Shown piece by piece: positions 9,760 to 18,861 of a DNA stretch of 64,000 nt. The position numbers and the translations under genes are program-made. Under the pieces are notes generated by a model. That model was not told where the DNA came from, searched no databases, and saw only the letters and a list, made by a program, of their open reading frames with translations. Source of the stretch: Pigmentibacter ruber (GTDB lineage Bacteria; Bdellovibrionota_B; Oligoflexia; Silvanigrellales; Silvanigrellaceae); the NCBI RefSeq assembly GCF_009792895.1, contig NZ_WSSC01000003.1, positions 1 through 64,000 on the forward strand. The letters run 5' to 3'. Each line of letters begins with the position of its first letter. The first letter of the stretch is position 1.

Positions 9760-10662
9760 TTAATTCATTTCATTAGAATTAGTAGAATTTACCTGATTAC
9801 GACTTGCATATATTTGTGATATAGTTTGCATAGAAACAATGTAATTTTTATTGCAATAATGACATTTCATTTCTAAATCTTCTGCTTTATTTAAAATATC
9901 AGAAAGTTCATTCAGTGGTAAAGTAACTATTACATTTTCTACTCTTTCTTGAGAGCATGAACATACAAACTTTGGATTAATACTTTTTACTGCTTTTGTT
10001 GCATCGGGTATTAGTTTTTTAGATAGAATATCAGCATCACTATCTATCAAAAATAATTCTTTCATAGATGGTAAAGAATCAATATGATTTTTTAATTTGA
10101 TTGATACTTCTTCAGGAATATCAGGCAATTCTTGGTAGATAACCCCAAAAGCATTTATTTTCCCATTTTCAGGAGAAATCCAACTACTTATTTTAAGATA
10201 AGTATTCATTTGATAACTTGTTGCCAAATGTTCATTTAAAGCTTTTTCGATAGAATCTGATTTTGAAACGGTTAGACCTTCAAATAAATTTGGTTTTTTT
10301 CTTTGAGAACGCATAGATCGCACTTGGTATTCTGGAATGATATTATTTCCAAGGTCTAATTGCTTAACAACCTCAGAATTTTCATTACATTCTATATACC
10401 CTCTTGTTTCTGCCTGATAAGATGTTTCCGTACCAATAGTAAAATCACTATTGCAATGAAAACGTAAATTAACTCGTTCTTCATAATCCAAAATAGAGGA
10501 TAAAAGAACACTTCCTAACAGGGCATCTGATAATAGAAGAGCTCTATTTGTATTGAGATTATGTAATTGTTTGGCTTCTTCAACTAAGTGGCTCAAGTGC
10601 AGCATTCTGTAACTGTAATGAACTTTTGTATCAACTCCAAAAAAAAGATAGTCTTGAAACAT
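9760..10662 (-). CDS. hslO: Hsp33 redox-regulated chaperone
   Basis: Hsp33 is a cytosolic holdase activated by oxidative unfolding when four zinc-binding cysteines form disulfides. The C-terminus has the diagnostic pattern CSC (about residues 234-236) and CHYC (267-270), spaced by about 30 residues. The N-terminal domain matches the family (DYLFFGVDTKVHYSYRML, ALLLSDALLGSVLL). The frame is open to a GTG at 10722, but that extension would be a hydrophobic tail. The ATG at 10662 has an AGGGG ribosome binding site and gives the usual start, so I chose it (300 residues). It heads an operon with sfsA and the EamA transporter. Confidence 0.9.
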   Translation of the reverse strand: MFQDYLFFGVDTKVHYSYRMLHLSHLVEEAKQLHNLNTNRALLLSDALLGSVLLSSILDYEERVNLRFHCNSDFTIGTETSYQAETRGYIECNENSEVVKQLDLGNNIIPEYQVRSMRSQRKKPNLFEGLTVSKSDSIEKALNEHLATSYQMNTYLKISSWISPENGKINAFGVIYQELPDIPEEVSIKLKNHIDSLPSMKELFLIDSDADILSKKLIPDATKAVKSINPKFVCSCSQERVENVIVTLPLNELSDILNKAEDLEMKCHYCNKNYIVSMQTISQIYASRNQVNSTNSNEMN

Positions 10663-10684
10663 AAAAAGAACCCCTATATATGCT

Positions 10685-10708
10685 AAAAAGAGTAAAGTTA
10701 CTCTTTTT
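10685..10708 (-). promoter_or_regulatory. Hairpin in the hslO upstream region
   Basis: AAAAAGAGTAA (10685-10695) and TTACTCTTTTT (10698-10708) form a perfect inverted repeat with a very short loop. In practice the stem would be about nine pairs closing on a small loop. It lies 20-45 bases upstream of the chosen hslO start. It could be a leader hairpin, a weak terminator for an upstream transcript or an operator. The sequence alone does not decide. Confidence 0.4.
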
Positions 10709-10845
10709 TCAGATATTTTCACATATAACAGAATCTGAAAGATTGCGACAAATTATTGAATATGAAGATGTTTTCTTTATCAGTAAATATTTTCTATATT
10801 TTCAATTAGTTATAAATATTTTAACCATTTGAAAGCGAGCCCCTT

Positions 10846-11847
10846 ATGAAGGTACTTGTTACTGGTGGAGCTGGGTACATTGGGAGCACCATTTGCTCAG
10901 CTCTTGAAGATCATGGACACACTCCAATTATCTTGGATTCACTAGTCACTGGTAAAAAAGAGTTTGTCACAAATAGAGTCTTTTATCACGCTGATATTAC
11001 TGATAAATCAACTCTCAAAAAAATATTTTCTGAACATCCAGAAATAAGCCATACTATTCACTGTGCGGCATTAATTATTGTACCTGAAAGTGTAAAAAAT
11101 CCTTATGAATATTATAAAGAAAATGTAGGAAAATCGAATGAATTATTTAAAATATTAAGCGACTTAAAATGCAATAATATTGTTTTTAGTAGTTCTGCTT
11201 CTATCTATGACACAGTGAGTGGATTTAAAGCAGAAGAAAATTCCCCACTAAATCCTTTAAGTCCATATGCAAAAACTAAATATATGATGGAGATAATTTT
11301 AAATGATTTTAGCCATGCCTATCCAGATTTTAAAGCAATTTCTTTAAGATATTTTAATCCAATTGGAGCAGACCCAAATTTAAGATCCGGAATGCACATT
11401 AAAAATCCTAGCCATGTTTTAGCCAAGCTAATAGAAACAGCCACAGGTAGAAATCAGGTTTTTCAAATAACAGGAACGAATTGGCCAACACGCGATGGGA
11501 GTGGAATAAGAGATTACATTCATGTATGGGATTTAGCACTAGCACATGTTAGAGCGGTAGAAAATTTCTCTAAAATATTTTCTCAATCAAAGAATAACTT
11601 TCAGGTAATTAATATTGGCTCTGGAAAAGGTGTAACAGTTAAAGAGTTATTAAAAGCATTTGAAAATGTTTATCAAGCAAAGATAAACACAATAGAAACA
11701 TTGCCAAGACCTGGAGATGTTGCAGGCGCATTTGCTAGTTGTGATAAAGCTAATGAATTATTAAATTGGAAAACTTCATTAAGTATTGAAGATGCAATTA
11801 AAGATTCTTTAAGATGGAACGAAAAATACCTTAAATTATTTTCCTAA
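10846..11847 (+). CDS. galE: UDP-glucose 4-epimerase
   Basis: This enzyme interconverts UDP-glucose and UDP-galactose, supplying galactose for cell-surface sugars. The 333-residue protein starts with the Rossmann motif VTGGAGYIGS and has the extended SDR catalytic pair in YAKTKYMME, preceded by the SSSASIYD serine segment. PRPGDVAGAFA near the C-terminus is also typical. RYFNPIGADP and DYIHVWDLA are strongly conserved GalE segments. It is divergent from hslO, and no other gal gene is nearby. A related UDP-N-acetylhexosamine epimerase activity cannot be excluded. Confidence 0.93.
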   Translation: MKVLVTGGAGYIGSTICSALEDHGHTPIILDSLVTGKKEFVTNRVFYHADITDKSTLKKIFSEHPEISHTIHCAALIIVPESVKNPYEYYKENVGKSNELFKILSDLKCNNIVFSSSASIYDTVSGFKAEENSPLNPLSPYAKTKYMMEIILNDFSHAYPDFKAISLRYFNPIGADPNLRSGMHIKNPSHVLAKLIETATGRNQVFQITGTNWPTRDGSGIRDYIHVWDLALAHVRAVENFSKIFSQSKNNFQVINIGSGKGVTVKELLKAFENVYQAKINTIETLPRPGDVAGAFASCDKANELLNWKTSLSIEDAIKDSLRWNEKYLKLFS

Positions 11848-11983
11848 AATATAAAAAATCAAAATTCTTTAAAATAATATAGAATAAAAATTTAATTACT
11901 GATAAAAAAATATCCTAATTAACTGTAGTTTTTTATGATATTTATTAAATATTACTTAACTACAATCGAAAAAAGGATTTTTC

Positions 11984-14053
11984 ATGAATAAAATTAGTTA
12001 TAAAAAAATATTAGCAATTTTTCTTTTGTTTTTAATTACTAATCAATTACAAGCAACGGAGAGATTAAAAATAAATAGCGATTATAAAGAATTATTTCTT
12101 CCAAACAATGGACTAGTATACTTATTAAATTTAAACAATGAGGAAACACTTTTTATTCCAAATAAATCTGAAAATAACGCTGGTATATCAGATAATATTG
12201 CAGATTATTCAGAATTTTTAATCACCCCTTCAATTTTAAATTCAACTAATAGCAATCTTAAAGAATTTAATATTAAAAACATCAAAAACGATAATAATTC
12301 ATATATAGAAGAAGAATCTTGTAAAAAAATTAAATTTATAGAGAATGATAGAAATTTTAAATTAATAAATTACCCTAAAAAATTATCTGGCGTATTAACT
12401 TGTAAATTTTCAGTAAGCAATGAAAATAATCAATATTTTTTTAAAATTCAGTTTAATTATCCTTTTAATCGTTGGATAGAAATTGCAAAAAATTCTACCT
12501 ATCAATTATCTTCACATAGGACTGCTATTTTAATTTCAGAAATAGAGAATAAAAGTGCAAAAATTATACATTTAAAACCTTCCCCTAATTCTATAGTTTA
12601 TACTGAATTCTTAGATTTAAGTTCTATATATAACACAAGTATTTTCCCAAATGCTGAAAAAATAATTATAGAGGGTTTTAGAATTGATCAATTAAATAAA
12701 AATGCTTTTTTATTTCCTGATGGAAAATATATAAAAGAGATAGTTTATTCAAGCAATATTCTTCCAATTATAAAAAATGAGTATTTTAGCAAACTAGAAA
12801 ATATAGAAACTATTAACTTAGTTGGAAATAAAATATCTGTTATTGAAGATTTTGCTTTCCATGGACTAAAAAACATTAAAGACATTAGACTTGAATACAA
12901 TCCTGAATTATTTTACAAGGAGTATAGTAAGGATAGAAAATTTCAATTTTTATGTAATCTTTACTCTTTAAAAAATTATGAAATTCTTTATAAAAAAAAT
13001 TGTGATATAAAATCTGAACACAATCCATTATATAGCTACAACAAATTTTCTAAAGAGTTATTTATAAATAACCAACAGTTTTCTAAAGTAAATTTTAAAT
13101 TTCTTGAAAACTTCACTCAAAAATCAGATATTAAAAAATTAACTATTTTTAGAGGATCTTTAGATTTTAGAAATTTTAAAAATGATGATTTAAACCTCTT
13201 ATATACTCTTATTAATTTAGAAAGTATTTCATTTATTGATACATATATACACTCATTAAAAGAAGATAGCTTCAAAAATCTTAAGCTAAAAAAATTATCT
13301 TTTGATAATAATGGTATACAGTATATTGAAAAAAATTCTTTTAATAACTTAAATAATATTGAAGAGATTGAAATAAAAAATAATAAAAATCTAGTTTTAT
13401 CTAATCTTTCTTTAAAAAATTTAAATAATTTAAAAAAGTTAAGTATTTTAAATTCGAATATTGAAACAATAAATGAAAAAACTTTTGATGATTTAATAAA
13501 TATTGTTGAGATAAATTTAAGTAATAATAAAATTAATGATCTATCTTTTATAAATCCTTCTATGCTAAATCTAAAGTATCTTAATCTATCAAGAAATAAA
13601 ATAATTAAAGTAAAAAATTTACATGACTTAAATTCGCTAGTTAAGTTAGATCTTTCTCATAATGAAATAAATGAAGTAAATAGTAATTTTTTTTATCGTA
13701 ATCCAAACCTAAATAAAATAGACCTTTCATTTAATAAGATAAACTATTTACCAAGCTATGCATTTTACTATTCCGATACTATTGTACATCTAAATCTTAA
13801 TAATAACCCAATAGTAAAATTAGATCATTTAGCATTTTATAATTTAAAAAACTTAACTGAGTTACTAATGCATAATACAAATTTAAAAAATCTTGAATTT
13901 AATGTATTTAATGAAAATTATTTACCCAAATTGGTTATTCTTAATCTAAAAAATAAAGCTTTCTTGCTAAAGTATAATTTAAAAAATGCATTTGGCGGAA
14001 ACTGCAGAAATAATGTTAACTTCGAAAAATATTATTTTTCTTGTACTGATTAA
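11984..14053 (+). CDS. Secreted leucine-rich-repeat protein
   Basis: The 689-residue protein has an N-terminal signal peptide (hydrophobic core, likely cut after LQA near residue 24) and no clear C-terminal membrane anchor. From about residue 225 to 660 it is made of leucine-rich repeats of roughly 24 residues, with units such as LKYLNLSRNKI, LVKLDLSHNEI and LNKIDLSFNKI. The repeats include the 'AFxxLxxL' type seen in BspA-like and eukaryote-type LRR proteins (FAFHGLKNI, LAFYNLKNL). Single cysteines occur at both ends of the repeat block and near the C-terminus. Such proteins usually bind other proteins at the cell surface or of a host. The target is unknown. The gene is very A+T-rich and is convergent with the next gene (4-base gap). 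Confidence 0.8.
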   Translation: MNKISYKKILAIFLLFLITNQLQATERLKINSDYKELFLPNNGLVYLLNLNNEETLFIPNKSENNAGISDNIADYSEFLITPSILNSTNSNLKEFNIKNIKNDNNSYIEEESCKKIKFIENDRNFKLINYPKKLSGVLTCKFSVSNENNQYFFKIQFNYPFNRWIEIAKNSTYQLSSHRTAILISEIENKSAKIIHLKPSPNSIVYTEFLDLSSIYNTSIFPNAEKIIIEGFRIDQLNKNAFLFPDGKYIKEIVYSSNILPIIKNEYFSKLENIETINLVGNKISVIEDFAFHGLKNIKDIRLEYNPELFYKEYSKDRKFQFLCNLYSLKNYEILYKKNCDIKSEHNPLYSYNKFSKELFINNQQFSKVNFKFLENFTQKSDIKKLTIFRGSLDFRNFKNDDLNLLYTLINLESISFIDTYIHSLKEDSFKNLKLKKLSFDNNGIQYIEKNSFNNLNNIEEIEIKNNKNLVLSNLSLKNLNNLKKLSILNSNIETINEKTFDDLINIVEINLSNNKINDLSFINPSMLNLKYLNLSRNKIIKVKNLHDLNSLVKLDLSHNEINEVNSNFFYRNPNLNKIDLSFNKINYLPSYAFYYSDTIVHLNLNNNPIVKLDHLAFYNLKNLTELLMHNTNLKNLEFNVFNENYLPKLVILNLKNKAFLLKYNLKNAFGGNCRNNVNFEKYYFSCTD

Positions 14054-14057
14054 CTTA

Positions 14058-15416
14058 TCAATTTACCTTTCCTTCATATGTTGAAATACCTTCCACTTTC
14101 CAATGCCCAGAATGAATTATTTTATCTAGTTCAAAATTCTGCGAGGTATTAGCAAGATAATGAATATTTCTTAAAATTATTAAAGCATCAAAGATTTTTT
14201 CTTCTAAATTAAAATCACTATCTTTTGGTTTTATTATATCTTCAAAATAGTCCCTAAACTTACCAGTTTGTGAAATAAATTTTATACTATTAAAATTACT
14301 ATTACTAGATGAAAATGATAAGTTTTTTTCAGTATATATAACTGGTATTGAAAAAATATTTGCTAAATAATTTAAATCATTTTTATTTTTAAAACCATCT
14401 GGAACTATTATTGAATGAACTAAATCATTAAAAATTAATTTTTCAGCCGCTTCAGATAGACTTCCTTCATCAAGATTTGCTTCAGTTATAAAGATATTAT
14501 ATTTTACCCCAATTACAGCTGGAGATGCTAAGAAACTTGAAACAGAGCGTAAAATATTTTGATTACTTTCTTGCCTATTTTTACTTAATGGTAAAATTAT
14601 CCCTACTCTCATTTCTAATGGATCATCGCTAATTAATTTTATTATCCTAGTTCTAATTTTATCATTTGATATATTTAATCCAAAATTTACTAATAAACTA
14701 TCTTTATTTGCTATAATATTTTTCTCTAATAATTCAAGAGCAACAGGTAAATCTCCATCTTTTATTTTAGCAAGCAAAACATTTTCAATAAAACTACTTT
14801 GAAATTCATCTTCAATATTACTATCAAAATTTAAAACAGATAGTCTAGATTCAATATCTTCTATTTTAATACTTCTATTTGAATTATTTAAAATATTTAT
14901 TTCTTGAAAATTATTTTTTTTCATTAATACTTGTAATTGGTTCAAGAATTTTTTTTCCTGTTCTTTATTTAATGAAATTCTTGATATTTCTGAAGATATT
15001 GCTAAATATTTTGCTAAATATTGTGGTTGTAAACTTGGTATACCAATTTTTTTTATCAAGACTAAAGCATTTTTAAAATCACTTTTAATATAATATAATT
15101 GCAGTAGAGCATATGAACAAACTGAATTCATAGCAGAAGGAAGAAGATCTTCAGATAATGCTTCTTCCAAATATTTTAAATTTAAATCTATATTAGAATT
15201 ATTATTATTTATTAATGCCATTCTACATTTTGAAAGTGCTATTTCTTTTCTAGGCGAATAATCATTTGAAATAACATTTTTATAAAACAAAGTAGCTTGT
15301 TGAAAATCTTTATTATAAAAAAAAGTCTCAGCTTTTTCAAAAGATGAGACTTGAGCAAAAACAAAAATTGGGAAAAGCAAAAAAGAAACAAAAAATGCAT
15401 TACTAGTCAGGAGCAC
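14058..15416 (-). CDS. Exported TPR/periplasmic-binding-protein-like protein (LppC-like layout)
   Basis: No exact family was recognised. The protein starts with a signal peptide (hydrophobic run ending at FVFAQ). It continues with a helical region of TPR character (AETFFYNKDFQQATLFYKN, then paired helices to about residue 200). The C-terminal half starts with MRVGIILPLS and looks like a type I periplasmic-binding fold. The same order is seen in LppC/LpoA-type activators of peptidoglycan synthases, but the lipobox is missing, so that function is only a suggestion. The frame stays open to 15482 inside grpE. I chose the GTG at 15416, which places the signal peptide at the N-terminus and overlaps grpE by 14 bases. 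A TTG at 15419 is equally possible. Confidence 0.6.
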   Translation of the reverse strand: MLLTSNAFFVSFLLFPIFVFAQVSSFEKAETFFYNKDFQQATLFYKNVISNDYSPRKEIALSKCRMALINNNNSNIDLNLKYLEEALSEDLLPSAMNSVCSYALLQLYYIKSDFKNALVLIKKIGIPSLQPQYLAKYLAISSEISRISLNKEQEKKFLNQLQVLMKKNNFQEINILNNSNRSIKIEDIESRLSVLNFDSNIEDEFQSSFIENVLLAKIKDGDLPVALELLEKNIIANKDSLLVNFGLNISNDKIRTRIIKLISDDPLEMRVGIILPLSKNRQESNQNILRSVSSFLASPAVIGVKYNIFITEANLDEGSLSEAAEKLIFNDLVHSIIVPDGFKNKNDLNYLANIFSIPVIYTEKNLSFSSSNSNFNSIKFISQTGKFRDYFEDIIKPKDSDFNLEEKIFDALIILRNIHYLANTSQNFELDKIIHSGHWKVEGISTYEGKVN

Positions 15417-16044
15417 CAACTCTGACCATTGCCGTACGTAAGATTCTATCACCAATTTTATAGCCAGCCATAAATTCATCAATCACAGTTTCCTGAGCAT
15501 ATGTTGAGTCTACCACTTTTGCGATTGCGTTATGATATGCAGGGTTAAACGGAGCATTTTTACCTGGCAATTTTTCAATTCCATGCTTTTTAACTGTATC
15601 TTGAAATACTTTTGAAACAAGCTGAACGCCCTCTACTATTCCTGCTACCTTTTTCCCTTCTTCAGTTTCAAAGTTTATTTGAGAATTTTCAATGGCAGAC
15701 ATTGCCTTATCAAAGGCGTCAATGACAGGAAGGAGATCTTTTGCAAATTCTTGGATTGCATAAAGCCTAGTATCTTGCTTTTCTTTCTCCATACGTTTTC
15801 TTGTATTTTCGAAATCAGCTGCAATGCGAAGCATTCTATCATGAGTTTCAGCTAGTTTAGCCTGAGTAGATGCACATTCAGCTTCCAAAGCTGCGATTTT
15901 TTCTGCTTCTTCACCTAATACTTCTGAAGCATTTTCTTCATTTTGGTCATTTTGGTCATTTTGGTCATTTTTATGAGAATCAGAAGTTGTTTCTCCAGAT
16001 TGAACTTCTTCAGCCGTGTAACTTATTTTATTGTGTTTTAACAT
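15403..16044 (-). CDS. grpE: Nucleotide exchange factor GrpE
   Basis: GrpE is the ADP-release factor for DnaK. The 213-residue protein has the long N-terminal coiled coil (EEAEKIAALEAECASTQAKL), the conserved RIAADFENTRKRMEKEK helix and the C-terminal beta domain (FNPAYHNAIA, GYKIGDRILRTAMVRVG). The N-terminus is acidic and contains NDQNDQNDQN, encoded by three copies of a 9-bp repeat. A GAGGGA ribosome binding site precedes the ATG. dnaK and dnaJ are not in the window. Instead the gene overlaps an exported-protein gene downstream and is divergent from serS. Confidence 0.97.
   Translation of the reverse strand: MLKHNKISYTAEEVQSGETTSDSHKNDQNDQNDQNEENASEVLGEEAEKIAALEAECASTQAKLAETHDRMLRIAADFENTRKRMEKEKQDTRLYAIQEFAKDLLPVIDAFDKAMSAIENSQINFETEEGKKVAGIVEGVQLVSKVFQDTVKKHGIEKLPGKNAPFNPAYHNAIAKVVDSTYAQETVIDEFMAGYKIGDRILRTAMVRVGAPD
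15941..15967. repeat. 9-bp tandem repeat (3 copies) inside grpE
   Basis: The unit ttttggtca is repeated three times without change at 15941-15949, 15950-15958 and 15959-15967. It encodes Asn-Asp-Gln repeats in the disordered N-terminus of GrpE. The unit length keeps the reading frame, so copy-number change would lengthen or shorten the linker without breaking the gene. Confidence 0.9.
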
Positions 16045-16223
16045 ATTTTATTCCCTCATCTAGATTATCTTTCACGATCTAAACTGTGATCGTTAAGAGT
16101 TTAAACACCGAAAAGCAGTGGTCAACAATAAAAATTTTGAATATAAGCATTTGGCACTTGAAAAGTCTTTACCTCTTTATAAGAATGAGCAGCGTAAAGG
16201 CTTTACTACAAGAAAGGCTTATT

Positions 16224-17492
16224 ATGCTTGATCCAAAATTTATTAGAGACAATTTAGAAGAGATCGCTATTGCAGCAAAAAATAAACGCTTTGATTTTAA
16301 TCCAAACTATTTCAAAGAGTTATATGAGAAAAGGCTTCAATTAATTAAAGAAACTGAAGAATTAAGAAGTAAAAGAAATACCGGATCAGATGCTGTTAAA
16401 AAGGCAAAAAGCAAAGAAGAAAGAGAAGCTCTAGTAGCTGAAATGAGAAAAATGAGTCCTTTGCTGGAAGAAGCTGAGAAGAATTTAAGAGAAATAGAAG
16501 CTGATTTTGAAAAGCTTTTGCTAACTATTCCAAGTATTCCTTCTTCAGATACCCCACTAGGCGCTTCAGATGTTGATAACGTTGAAATTAGAAAAGTAGG
16601 TAGCATTCCTCAGTTTTCATTTCAAATAAAAGACCATATCGAACTTGGAAAATCTCTAGGAATTATTGATTTTGAACGGGGGGCAAATATAGCTGGAAGT
16701 AGAAGTTATTTTTTACTTGGTGCAGGAGCTGAGCTTGAAAGAGCGGTTCATTCATTAGCATTAGATTTATTAAAATCTAGAGGATACAAACAATTATCAG
16801 TCCCAGTACTTGTAAGAACCTCTGCTATGGAAGGAACGGGTTATCTTCCTGGAGGTGCTGATCAAGCTTATTTTGTAGAAAAAGATGATATGTGGCTTGT
16901 TGGTACTTCTGAAGTCCCCTTAGCAAGTTATCATCAGAATGAAATTTTGGATGAACCAAGTCTACCAGTAAAATATTGCGCTTGGTCTACCTGTTTTAGA
17001 AGGGAAGCCGGAGCGGCAGGGAAAGACACAAAAGGTCTTTATCGAGTTCATCAGTTTCAAAAAATCGAACAGGTGATCATTTGTGAACCAAATATAGAAA
17101 AAAGTGATAAATTGCATGCCGAATTGTTAAAAAATGCTGAAGACCTTCTTCAGTTACTTGAGCTACCTTATAGAGTTGTGCAAGTTTGTACTGGAGATTT
17201 AGGACAAGGCCAGGTGAAAAAAAATGATGTAGAAACCTGGATGCCAAGTCGCAATAATTATGGCGAAACACATAGTTGCTCAAGTTTTTATGATTTTCAA
17301 GCAAGGCGTTTGAAAATTAGAACAAAAGACTCTAATGGCAAAACTCAGTTTTGTTTTACTTTAAATAATACAGCTGTGGCAACTCCAAGAGTTCTTATCC
17401 CTCTAATTGAAAATCATCAAACCCCTGATGGTAGAATAAAAATTCCCAAAGCTCTGCAAAAATATATGAATGGCGCAGAATATATAGGATAA
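16224..17492 (+). CDS. serS: Serine-tRNA ligase
   Basis: This class II synthetase charges tRNA-Ser with serine. From the ATG at 16224 the protein has 422 residues, the normal size. It begins MLDPKFIRDN, followed by the long antiparallel coiled-coil arm that recognises the tRNA (residues about 30-100). The class II motifs are clear: motif 2 FRREAGAAGKDTKGLYRVHQF and motif 3 with NNTAVATPR. An AGAAAGG ribosome binding site lies 6-12 bases upstream. An earlier in-frame start (16086) would add 46 non-conserved residues and was rejected. Confidence 0.96.
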   Translation: MLDPKFIRDNLEEIAIAAKNKRFDFNPNYFKELYEKRLQLIKETEELRSKRNTGSDAVKKAKSKEEREALVAEMRKMSPLLEEAEKNLREIEADFEKLLLTIPSIPSSDTPLGASDVDNVEIRKVGSIPQFSFQIKDHIELGKSLGIIDFERGANIAGSRSYFLLGAGAELERAVHSLALDLLKSRGYKQLSVPVLVRTSAMEGTGYLPGGADQAYFVEKDDMWLVGTSEVPLASYHQNEILDEPSLPVKYCAWSTCFRREAGAAGKDTKGLYRVHQFQKIEQVIICEPNIEKSDKLHAELLKNAEDLLQLLELPYRVVQVCTGDLGQGQVKKNDVETWMPSRNNYGETHSCSSFYDFQARRLKIRTKDSNGKTQFCFTLNNTAVATPRVLIPLIENHQTPDGRIKIPKALQKYMNGAEYIG

Positions 17493-17510
17493 TATTTGGG
17501 AGAAAGTATT

Positions 17511-17765
17511 ATGCTTGCTTGTATTTGGGATTATTATGGTGCTTCTGCATTAGGAACAGCTAAACACTTTGAAAAACATTTGCATGAATTTATTTCTGTA
17601 AAAAAAGTTATAATAAAGCAAACTGGAGTGGTAAGTAAAGATACACAAGCGTTTGTTTGGTGTGTTGGTTTAAAAAATGATTTAGAACTCGTTATTTCAA
17701 ATTTGAAACCCAAATATTTCGTAGAAGAAAAAGATTTCAAAAATTTTGAGATCCATATAAAATAA
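17511..17765 (+). CDS. Small uncharacterised protein
   Basis: I do not recognise this 84-residue protein. The ATG at 17511 has a GGGAGA ribosome binding site 7 bases upstream; an in-frame TTG at 17496 would include that site and was rejected. The sequence begins MLACIWDYYGASALGTAKHF and is mixed alpha/beta in character, with alternating hydrophobic residues in VKKVIIKQTGVV and LELVISNLKP. It has no signal peptide or membrane segment. It starts 18 bases after serS on the same strand and may be co-transcribed with it. Confidence 0.65.
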   Translation: MLACIWDYYGASALGTAKHFEKHLHEFISVKKVIIKQTGVVSKDTQAFVWCVGLKNDLELVISNLKPKYFVEEKDFKNFEIHIK

Positions 17766-17865
17766 TTTCAGAATGTATATAAGCCAAAATTTTGGCAAGT
17801 CTAATTTTCTTGTAAAAGATCAATTTAAAAACATAAAATTATATTAATTTAAATTGGAGTTTTAC

Positions 17866-18861
17866 ATGAAAAATATCTTTATTAAATTCTGTATAGCTTT
17901 GTTTGGTATTATTACTTTTATAAATGCTTTTTCGTCTTCCAAAGATATTGTTATTATCGAAAGCTACAGTAAAAGTTTCAAGTGGGATGCTGATTACTCC
18001 AAAGCTTTATCAGAAAGGCTTGGGAAAAAATATAAGCTCACTTTTTTTGAAATGGATACTAAAAGAATTCCAAAATCAGACCATGAAAAAATGGGACTAA
18101 AAGCTTGGGAATTAATTCAACAAATAAAACCAGTTTTAGTTATACTTGGCGATGATGCTGCACTAAAATTTGTCGGACCACATCTAGAAAGTAATAAAAT
18201 TCGTTCCGTATATTTAGGAATCAACAATAATCCCAGAGTATATTTTGAAAATGACCCTAAATATTTTACTGGAATTTTAGAAAGACCTTTAATGCGAAGA
18301 TCTGCCCTATTCATAAAAGAAATTATTCCAAATGCAAAAAATGTTCTCATTATGTTTGATAGCGATAGAACATCTGAAATAGTTCATGAAGATTTTTTCT
18401 CAAGTAAACCTTCTGTTGTTTTTAGTGGAATAAATTATGATATATTTTTAAATAAAACTTTTAATGAATGGCAAAAACATGTTATCGATGCACCAAAAAA
18501 ATATGATGCAATTATCACAGGTCTTTATCAAAGTATCACTGATGAAAAAGGCAAAAATGTGGATGCTGAAAAAACTATTACTTGGACCTCTCAAAACTCA
18601 AAACTACCATTGTTTGCATTTTGGGATTTTGCAGTGGGCAAAAATAAAGCACTAGGAGGCCTAGTTTTGACTGGATATACTCAAGGAAAAGCAGCAGCTG
18701 AAGTAGCAGAAAAACTTCTAGCTAGTCCAAATCTTCTGCCAAGCTCACTTTTCCCTATTTATTTGCAAGAAGGGGTATATCTTTTTAGTAAACAGGAAGT
18801 TAAAAAATTTAATATAAATATTCCTAATGATATTAAAAAAGATAGTAAATTTGTTGATTAA
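17866..18861 (+). CDS. Periplasmic ABC-type substrate-binding protein
   Basis: The 331-residue protein has a signal peptide (hydrophobic core, cut near NAFSSS) and then IVIIESYSKSFKWDADYSKALS. LVILGDDAALKFVGPHL, the GINNNP segment and GLVLTGYTQGKAAAEVAEKLL fit the ABC_sub_bind (TrpX-like) family of type I periplasmic binding proteins. Ligands of this group include tryptophan or other aromatics, but none can be assigned here. No transporter genes are adjacent. GGAG lies 7 bases before the ATG at 17866, and an upstream in-frame TTG at 17854 overlaps that site. Its stop shares bases with the convergent phosphopantetheinyl transferase gene. Confidence 0.75.
   Translation: MKNIFIKFCIALFGIITFINAFSSSKDIVIIESYSKSFKWDADYSKALSERLGKKYKLTFFEMDTKRIPKSDHEKMGLKAWELIQQIKPVLVILGDDAALKFVGPHLESNKIRSVYLGINNNPRVYFENDPKYFTGILERPLMRRSALFIKEIIPNAKNVLIMFDSDRTSEIVHEDFFSSKPSVVFSGINYDIFLNKTFNEWQKHVIDAPKKYDAIITGLYQSITDEKGKNVDAEKTITWTSQNSKLPLFAFWDFAVGKNKALGGLVLTGYTQGKAAAEVAEKLLASPNLLPSSLFPIYLQEGVYLFSKQEVKKFNINIPNDIKKDSKFVD

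Noticed and set aside
16140-16210. Sigma-54 or heat-shock promoter before serS
   Set aside because: TGGCAC is followed by no TTGC at the right spacing, and the CTTGAA-like -35 has a spacer that is too short to a -10. Not supported.
16086-16223. N-terminal extension of serS
   Set aside because: The added 46 residues are not conserved in seryl-tRNA synthetases, and the ATG at 16224 has a better ribosome binding site.
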